From NCBI GenBank assembly GCA_964651825.1, contig CAZYWK010000028.1:1-43340 (forward strand): a DNA stretch of 43,340 bases, given 5' to 3'. The position numbers were made by a program, and so were the translations under genes. This DNA comes from Sva-07 sp964651825. GTDB lineage: Bacteria; Actinomycetota; Acidimicrobiia; Acidimicrobiales; Ilumatobacteraceae. Positions 38,305 through 43,340 of this stretch are shown here, piece after piece; positions within the stretch are counted from its first letter, which is position 1, and each line of letters opens with the position of its first letter. The notes beneath the pieces are model-generated. The model had not been told where the DNA came from and searched no databases. It saw nothing but the letters and a program-made list of their open reading frames with translations.

Positions 38305-39192
38305 GTGGCACCCTCCTCCTCATCCACCAAGAAAGCCGCCAGACTCGCCAAGTCGGGACAGGGCAAGAAGGTCCGCTTCCAGGGCGGCACGCTCTTCCCG
38401 GTGATCGTCGCCGTCGTGGTGGTTCTCGGGCTCGCGCTGATCGTGTACTCGCGCCAGAGCCGCCCCGCTGCCGACGCCTCCGCGCCGACCATCGACGATC
38501 ACTGGCACATGGCCTACGGGTTCTACCTGTGCGACACCTGGGTCCAGCTCACCGGCAACCAGGAGGCCCAGGGCTCGCCCGGCTTCAACGACTACGCCCG
38601 TACCGGCATCCACAGCCACGACGACGGCGTGATCCACTGGCACCCGTTCACGAGCGCCTCCGTCGGCCGGAACGCCAAGTTCTCGCTGTTCCTCGACGTG
38701 TACGGCATCGAACTGAGCGACAGCAAGCTCGTGTTCCCCGAAGACCAGCGAGCCCAGCTCCCCGTGGCGTTCCAGGAGGACGGCACGTTCGAGGAGGGCG
38801 AGACCCAGTGCGAGGTCGACGGCAAGATGAAAGACGCTGAGCTGAAGGTCGTCGTCTGGAACAACTTCACCGACACCGACAAGGGCACCACCTACATCGC
38901 GGACTTCAACAACATCCGCGCCGACCAGGATGCGATGGCCTTCACCGTCGCGTTCGTGCCGCCGGGAACCGACGTCGGCATGCCGCCCTGGTCCGACGAG
39001 CTCCCGGAACTGGCGGGCAACGACAGCGGTCAGGTGATCCCTGCCGATCCCACCGCCACCACGATCGCCGGTCAGCCGGTCGCGCCGTCGTCGACGGTGG
39101 CGGCGGCCGCCCCGCTGGGCGACGACGGCACCGTCACCACCGAGCCCGTGCCCGGTACGGACGCCACCTCGCCGGCGACGACGGGCGGCTGA
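38305..39192 (+). CDS. Membrane-anchored histidine-rich protein, unknown function
   Basis: A 295-residue protein with a basic cytoplasmic start (about 30 residues, many Lys), one membrane helix (about 31-48) and an outside domain. That domain opens with DDHWHMAYGFYLC (His66, His68, Cys76) and continues with IHSHDDGVIHWHPF (His103, 105, 111, 113): six His in three HxH pairs, a striking candidate metal site. A second Cys occurs near QCEVDG. The last 50 residues are a Thr/Ala/Pro-rich tail, perhaps a wall-spanning or glycosylated linker. Family not recognised. It overlaps the pyrophosphorylase start by one base, tying it to the polysaccharide genes. Confidence 0.8.
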   Translation: MAPSSSSTKKAARLAKSGQGKKVRFQGGTLFPVIVAVVVVLGLALIVYSRQSRPAADASAPTIDDHWHMAYGFYLCDTWVQLTGNQEAQGSPGFNDYARTGIHSHDDGVIHWHPFTSASVGRNAKFSLFLDVYGIELSDSKLVFPEDQRAQLPVAFQEDGTFEEGETQCEVDGKMKDAELKVVVWNNFTDTDKGTTYIADFNNIRADQDAMAFTVAFVPPGTDVGMPPWSDELPELAGNDSGQVIPADPTATTIAGQPVAPSSTVAAAAPLGDDGTVTTEPVPGTDATSPATTGG

Positions 39193-40229
39193 TGCGGGCG
39201 GTCGTGCTCGTCGGCGGGTTCGGCACACGTCTGCGCCCGCTGACCTACACCACCCCCAAGCCGATGCTGCCGATCGGCGGCCGGCCGATGATCGCCCGGC
39301 TGATCGACCGGCTCGGCCGTGGCGGCGTCACCGAGGTGGTGCTCGCACTCGGCTTCAAGCCCGAACCGTTCATCGAGGCGTTCCCCGACGGGCGCTGTGG
39401 TGACGTCGCCCTGACCTACGCGGTCGAGCCCGAGCCGCTCGACACCGCCGGTGCGATCCGCTTCGCCGCCGACGCCGCCGGCATCGACGACACGTTCGTG
39501 GTCGCCAACGGCGACGTGATGACCGACCTCGACGTGGCCGATCTGACCGCCGCCCACCGCCGCCTCGGCGCCGATGCGACGATCCACCTCATCGCGGTCG
39601 ACGACCCCTCCGGCTTCGGCGTGGTCGACATCTCCCTCGACGGCGACCCGTCCGGTGGCGCTGTGGGGGTGGTGCGCTCGTTCGTGGAGAAGCCGGCGCC
39701 CGGCACCGAGCCGAGCAATCTCATCAGTGCGGGCACGTACGTCCTCGAACCATCCGTGCTCGAGTACATGCCGGCCGGGGTCAAGTCGTCGATCGAACGT
39801 GACGTGTTCCCCAAGGTCGTTGCCGGCGGGACCCTGTACGGCTACGCGACCGACGACTACTGGGTCGATGCCGGTCGCCCCGAGCTCTATCTGGCGGCCA
39901 ACCTCGACCTGCTGAGCGGTGTCCGCCGGCACGACCGGTGCGACCCGATCGACGCATCGGCCCAGGTCAGCCCGACCGCGGTCATCGACGGCAGCATCGT
40001 GGGGGCCGGCGCTCGTGTCGCCGAGCGGGTCCGAGTGGTCGACTCGGTGATCCTCCCCGGCGCGGTCATCGACGCCGATGCTCATGTCGAACGTTCGCTC
40101 GTGATGGGCGTCGTCGGCGCCGGGGCGACCGTCATCGGGAGCATGGTCGGCGCCACCGGCCGGGTCGACATCGGCGCCCGGCTCGTCGACGGCGCCGTTC
40201 CGAGCGAGCCCCCAGCTGATCCACGGTGA
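39192..40229 (+). CDS. NDP-sugar pyrophosphorylase, mannose-1-phosphate guanylyltransferase-like
   Basis: A 345-residue nucleotidyltransferase. The N-terminus VLVGGFGTRLRPLTYTTPKPMLPIGG is closest to the GDP-mannose pyrophosphorylase/ManB-like group; VANGDVMTDLDV carries the metal-binding Asp, and FVEKP follows. A C-terminal left-handed helix of hexapeptide-like repeats (QVSPTAVIDGSIVGAGARV) completes it. The likely product is GDP-mannose, which would suit the gmd-like gene at the window's end, but other NDP-sugars cannot be excluded. Coupled by one base to the gene upstream. Confidence 0.85.
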   Translation: MRAVVLVGGFGTRLRPLTYTTPKPMLPIGGRPMIARLIDRLGRGGVTEVVLALGFKPEPFIEAFPDGRCGDVALTYAVEPEPLDTAGAIRFAADAAGIDDTFVVANGDVMTDLDVADLTAAHRRLGADATIHLIAVDDPSGFGVVDISLDGDPSGGAVGVVRSFVEKPAPGTEPSNLISAGTYVLEPSVLEYMPAGVKSSIERDVFPKVVAGGTLYGYATDDYWVDAGRPELYLAANLDLLSGVRRHDRCDPIDASAQVSPTAVIDGSIVGAGARVAERVRVVDSVILPGAVIDADAHVERSLVMGVVGAGATVIGSMVGATGRVDIGARLVDGAVPSEPPADPR

Positions 40230-40233
40230 TCCC

Positions 40234-41133
40234 GTGAGGGTGATGGTCGTCGGGGGAGCGGGCTTCATCGGATCCCATCTCGTCGATCGTCTCCTCGCCG
40301 AATCACACGACGTCGACGTCGTCGACGACCTGTCGACCGGCAGCCTGGCCAACCTGGCCGACGCCCGTTCGGTCGGTGGCCTCAAGATCCATCACCTCGA
40401 CGGCGGCAGCACCGACGTCGACACCGTGATCGGCATGCGGCGCCCGGAGATCGTCGTCGTGCTCGCGCTGCTGCCTCGGCCCGACCGTGGGAGCAGCCAG
40501 GTCGGCGCCGGGCTCGGGATGCTGACGACGGTCCTCGACTCGTGCGCTCGGCACGGGGTCGGCAAGGTCGTCACGGCTGTGCCGGCCGACGTCTTGTACG
40601 GGCATCCGTCGTCGCAGTCGATCCCCGTCAAGGAGGGCGCGTTCATCCCCCGCGGTGTGAACGGCGTGGTGGCGCGGGCTGCGATCGACCTGCTCGAGAT
40701 CTCTCGCGATCGCCGCTCGATCGAGTTCACCGTGCTCGCCCTCGCGTCGGTCTACGGCCCGAGGCAGCGGGCCGACGGAGGCGTGGTGGCAGCGTTCGCC
40801 GCAGCGGTCGGCTCGGCGACCCCGCCGACGCTGCACGGCGACGGGCGCCAGACGCGCGACTTCGTGTTCGTCGACGACGTCGTCGACGCGTTCGTCCGGG
40901 CGTGCGAACGCGGTGGTGGGTTGGTGATCAACATCGGCACGGGGGAGCAGACCTCGATCCGCGACCTGTGGGAACGCGTCGGCAGCGGGAGTGGTCTGAC
41001 GGCGCTGCCCGCGCCCGGGCGGCCCGACGATCTCGTGCGCTTCGCCGTGTCGCCGGTCCGCGCCCGCATCCACCTCGCCTGGTCACCCTGGACCGACCTC
41101 AGCGACGGTCTCGCCCGCGTCCGCGCTATTTGA
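40234..41133 (+). CDS. NAD-dependent epimerase/dehydratase-like protein lacking YxxxK
   Basis: A 299-residue extended-SDR homologue. The coenzyme loop GGAGFIGSHLVDRL (residues 7-20) and DDLSTGSLANL are typical of UDP-glucose-4-epimerase relatives, as are VLALASVYGPRQRADGGVVAAF and DGRQTRDFVFVDDVVDAFVRA. The catalytic YxxxK should follow PR near residue 140, but the sequence reads PRGVNGVVARAA, with Asn143 and Ala147 at the expected Tyr and Lys. The usual Ser motif is also altered (VPADVLYGHP). It may therefore be inactive, or bind a sugar nucleotide in a regulatory role. GTG start 4 bp after the pyrophosphorylase. Confidence 0.82.
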   Translation: MRVMVVGGAGFIGSHLVDRLLAESHDVDVVDDLSTGSLANLADARSVGGLKIHHLDGGSTDVDTVIGMRRPEIVVVLALLPRPDRGSSQVGAGLGMLTTVLDSCARHGVGKVVTAVPADVLYGHPSSQSIPVKEGAFIPRGVNGVVARAAIDLLEISRDRRSIEFTVLALASVYGPRQRADGGVVAAFAAAVGSATPPTLHGDGRQTRDFVFVDDVVDAFVRACERGGGLVINIGTGEQTSIRDLWERVGSGSGLTALPAPGRPDDLVRFAVSPVRARIHLAWSPWTDLSDGLARVRAI

Positions 41134-41168
41134 GTGGCGGGCGCTGCCGGGCGTACCACGTGGCGTTG

Positions 41169-42128
41169 CTAGACGCTGTCGATCGTCGTTCGGGCGAGCG
41201 CGCTCGCTACTTCCGGTGACGACATCACGGTCGATGTGACGACGCAGCGCATCCCTGCCTGCTCGACGGCGTCGCGCTGACCGGCGTCGACGTCGTCGAT
41301 CACGAGCACCGACGCAATGGGCGCGTACAGACGCGCCACGCCGGCGACGGTGGCGTCGTGGCCGAGTTCGGTCATCATCCGGTCGGCTGGGCCCTTCAAC
41401 GCGGCGCCGCCGACGATCGGCGACACCGCGACCACCCGGTCGCGGCGGGCCGCGAGGAGCTCGTCGACGCCGGGGAGGGAGCGGATCGGTCCGATCGACA
41501 CGAGGGGGTTCGACGGGGCGATCACGATGACGTCGGCGGTCTCCAGCGCCGTCCGGGCGGTGTCGCTGAGCGCCGCCGTGCCGTTGAACTCGACCGCGGT
41601 GACAGGGACTCCGTGGCGCAGCCGAACGAAGTAGTCCTGGAACGAGATCCGGCCGTGGTCGGTGGCGTGCACGATCGTGGCGATCGGATCGTCGGACATC
41701 GGCACGATCGAGATCGGCACGCCCCACGCCCGACGGATCTCGTCGGTGACCGTGGTCAGGGTGGCGCCTTCGTCGCGGCGGGCGGTGCGGTACAGGTGCG
41801 TGGCCAGGTCGCGGTCGCCGAGGTTGAACCACCGGTTGGCGGCTTGCGAGCCGGCCGGCCGGACACCTTCGTAACGCTCCAGTGACGCCATCGCGGTCCA
41901 CTGCTCGCCGGCCAACCCCCAGCCCCGCTCGGGATCGATCGCGCCGGCCAGGGTGTAGGTGATCGTGTCGAGGTCGGGGGAGATCGCCAGGCCGTGGATC
42001 GCGCAGTCGTCCGCGGTGTTGACGATCGCGGTGATCGCCCCCGGGTCGTCGATCGCGTCGATCAAGCCGCGCAGGAATCGAGCCGCGCCGACACCACCGG
42101 ACAGCACAACGATGCTCGGCCGGCTCAT
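41169..42128 (-). CDS. cofD: 2-phospho-L-lactate transferase (F420 biosynthesis)
   Basis: A 319-residue CofD/FbiA-type enzyme that joins a phosphoenolpyruvate- or phospholactate-derived group to the deazaflavin Fo, giving the F420 core. The N-terminal loop LSGGVGAARFLRGL is the family's nucleotide-binding start; NTADDCAIHGLAISPDLDTITYTLAG, WFNLGDRDLATHLYRT and PSNPLVSIGPI are strong CofD blocks. Start ATG 42128 overlaps the stop of the glycosyltransferase upstream by 4 nt. No cofE/fbiB is adjacent in the window. Presence implies F420-dependent enzymes in this cell, possibly one of the PPOX-type proteins. Confidence 0.95.
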   Translation of the reverse strand: MSRPSIVVLSGGVGAARFLRGLIDAIDDPGAITAIVNTADDCAIHGLAISPDLDTITYTLAGAIDPERGWGLAGEQWTAMASLERYEGVRPAGSQAANRWFNLGDRDLATHLYRTARRDEGATLTTVTDEIRRAWGVPISIVPMSDDPIATIVHATDHGRISFQDYFVRLRHGVPVTAVEFNGTAALSDTARTALETADVIVIAPSNPLVSIGPIRSLPGVDELLAARRDRVVAVSPIVGGAALKGPADRMMTELGHDATVAGVARLYAPIASVLVIDDVDAGQRDAVEQAGMRCVVTSTVMSSPEVASALARTTIDSV

Positions 42129-43234
42129 CGCCCGGCGAGTTCCTGGTACAGATCGACCAGGCGGTCGGCGGTGCGCGACCAGTCGAATCGCCGCAGGTTG
42201 GCGTGACCCCGGCGGGCGAGCTTGGCGTGCATGTCGTCGCTCGTGACCACCCAGTACAGGTTGGCCGCCAACGCCTCGGGATCGGTAGCGGTGCTCAGCA
42301 GGGCGGCCGGTCCGGCGATCTCGGGGATCGAACCGGCCGTGCTGGCCACGACCGGCGTGCCGAGTTGTTGTGCCTCGAGGATCGGGAAGCCGAACCCCTC
42401 GTCGAGCGACGGGTAGGCGAGCGCCCGCGCCGACGCGAGCAGCCACGTCTTTTCGACCTCGCCGACCGGGCCGAGGATGCTGACACGTTCGGCGGTCGCG
42501 CGGTCGAGGCGGCGAAGGGCCTGGTCGAGCGCGGAGCGATCGTTGCCGTCGGACCCGGCGATCACGAGGCGGACCTGCCCGTGTTCGCGGGCCAGACGGC
42601 TGAACGCGGCGACGAGCATCGGCAGGTTCTTGCGTCGCTCGATCGTGCCGAGCGCGAGCACGAACGGTGCGTCGTCGAGGGGAGGCAGGGTCACCGGTCG
42701 GTCCTCCGGCGGGATCGGCGGAACCGGGGGTGGCCCGAGGTGGATCGTGCGGACCCGGTCGGTGGCGAGCAGCTCGCGAACCCGCACCGTCGTGGCGTTC
42801 GACGATGTCACGACGAACGCACCCTCGGCGACGTTGCGTCGAAGCACCGCCGCGGCGCGGCGGACGTTGGGGTCGACGTCGCGGGGATGCTGGAGGAACC
42901 AGCAGTCGTACACCGACACCACGGCGGGGCAACGCGTCGGTGGCGCCACGTAGTTCGTGCCGTGCACGATGTCGGGCTTGCCGAGGAACCGGTCGAGCGG
43001 GGGCGACGGCCGCGACCACATCCGCATCGCTGCTGCTGCCGGGAGGGGGAGCCGGCGTTGGGTTGGCTGACGCTTCGCCCGCGTACTGGTGACGTACGGG
43101 TGGAGGGTGACCGGCCGGGTCGTGGCGGTGAGCGCGCCGATGATGCCCGCGACCGCCTGACCGATGCCGGTGCGATGGCCGTGCAGGGGCGCGACGTCGA
43201 TCGCCACCGTCATCGTCGAGGGGTCGTGCGCCAT
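42125..43234 (-). CDS. Glycosyltransferase, GT4-type
   Basis: A 369-residue GT-B enzyme. Visible: DVAPLHGHRTGIGQAVAGII in the N-terminal loop, GTNYVAPPTRCPAVVSVYD, FVLALGTIERRKNLPMLVAAF, and DEGFGFPILEAQQLGTPVVAS for donor contact. It is separate from the three plus-strand glycosyltransferases and is coupled by a 4-nt overlap to cofD downstream, an odd pairing of glycan and cofactor genes. ATG at 43234 has TACGCT 10 nt upstream; an ATG at 43213 is an alternative. Divergent from the partial gmd-like gene. Confidence 0.9.
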   Translation of the reverse strand: MAHDPSTMTVAIDVAPLHGHRTGIGQAVAGIIGALTATTRPVTLHPYVTSTRAKRQPTQRRLPLPAAAAMRMWSRPSPPLDRFLGKPDIVHGTNYVAPPTRCPAVVSVYDCWFLQHPRDVDPNVRRAAAVLRRNVAEGAFVVTSSNATTVRVRELLATDRVRTIHLGPPPVPPIPPEDRPVTLPPLDDAPFVLALGTIERRKNLPMLVAAFSRLAREHGQVRLVIAGSDGNDRSALDQALRRLDRATAERVSILGPVGEVEKTWLLASARALAYPSLDEGFGFPILEAQQLGTPVVASTAGSIPEIAGPAALLSTATDPEALAANLYWVVTSDDMHAKLARRGHANLRRFDWSRTADRLVDLYQELAGR

Positions 43235-43244
43235 GTGGGCGGTG

Positions 43245-43250
43245 AGCGTA
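43245..43250 (-). promoter_or_regulatory. -10 hexamer TACGCT for the glycosyltransferase-cofD pair
   Basis: TACGCT ends 10 nt before the ATG at 43234. Confidence 0.4.
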
Positions 43251-43297
43251 TCGGCGCTGCCGACGGGGCGGGGATGGGTCGGGACGTCGCCGGCCCG

Positions 43298-43303
43298 TAG
43301 ACT
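43298..43303 (+). promoter_or_regulatory. -10 hexamer TAGACT for the gmd-like gene
   Basis: TAGACT ends 10 nt before the ATG at 43314. Confidence 0.4.
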
Positions 43304-43313
43304 CGGGTCCCTT

Positions 43314-43340
43314 ATGCCGAAGGCTTTCGTTACGGGTATC
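43314..43340 (+). CDS. gmd: GDP-mannose 4,6-dehydratase-like gene, first nine codons only
   Basis: The window ends nine codons into this frame. The residues MPKAFVTGI match the opening of GDP-mannose 4,6-dehydratases, which usually continue TGQDGSYL. That enzyme turns GDP-mannose into GDP-4-keto-6-deoxymannose, the route to fucose or rhamnose, and would fit the pyrophosphorylase at 39192. Other SDR enzymes start similarly, so the call is tentative. Confidence 0.55.

Noticed and set aside
1..43340. tRNA, rRNA, riboswitch, insertion sequence or phage genes
   Set aside because: Intergenic regions are at most about 115 bp and none shows a cloverleaf, cobalamin or other riboswitch core, and no transposase or integrase motif appears in any supported frame.

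Overview
This is a 43.3 kb piece of a high-GC, chromosome-like actinobacterial genome. The mix of genes suggests class Acidimicrobiia, perhaps near Ilumatobacter: cofD of the F420 pathway, a MeaB/MutAB methylmalonyl-CoA system, a biotin-dependent acyl-CoA carboxylase alpha chain, SigE-type ECF sigma, a LytR-CpsA-Psr protein, an LpdA-like flavoprotein and HTTM proteins. That placement is inference from gene content. I see no phage, transposase, CRISPR array, tRNA or rRNA. Genes are tightly packed, the longest intergenic stretch is about 115 bp, and no gene-free stretch exceeds 300 bp.

Layout. 1-6144: the 3' end of a ThiF/MoeB-type gene, an EamA exporter, a class II aldolase divergent from a RidA-like gene, then a run of a membrane protein, a small anchored protein, an HTTM (vitamin-K carboxylase-like) membrane protein and a PPOX flavoprotein. 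The membrane-protein gene is cut by a 100-N scaffold gap that looks spurious: both flanks carry the same 55 bp, and merging them restores one reading frame. 6149-8921: a siderophore-type binding lipoprotein, an AraC regulator and a second PPOX flavoprotein. 8934-13151: a three-gene operon of a Wzy/O-antigen-ligase-like protein with a repeat-rich tail, a SigE-family sigma factor and a membrane-anchored Asp-box protein that may be its sensor or anti-sigma. 13267-18348: meaB, mutB, mutA for propionyl-CoA catabolism. 18431-20535: a histidine-rich lipoprotein and an MFS exporter. 20519-25457: thrH, a nitroreductase, a stand-alone LigD polymerase, dapD and lysS. 25543-30805: a secreted M15 peptidase, an LpdA-like flavoprotein, and a carboxylase alpha chain divergent from birA with only 19 bp between start codons. 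30823-43340: an envelope-polysaccharide region with an LCP ligase, rmlA, rmlB, rmlD (no rmlC seen), three overlapping glycosyltransferases, a histidine-rich membrane protein, an NDP-mannose-type pyrophosphorylase and an epimerase-like protein; then cofD with a fourth glycosyltransferase on the other strand and the first nine codons of what looks like gmd.

Two non-coding patterns run through the window. A TANNNT hexamer lies 6-10 nt upstream of 17 start codons, the architecture of leaderless transcription, and it decides several starts. A 15-bp-stem hairpin repeat occurs twice between genes (13201-13253, 21832-21883). A different palindrome sits in frame inside the wzy-like gene (12395-12429), and a direct-repeat/palindrome array separates mutA from the divergent lipoprotein gene.
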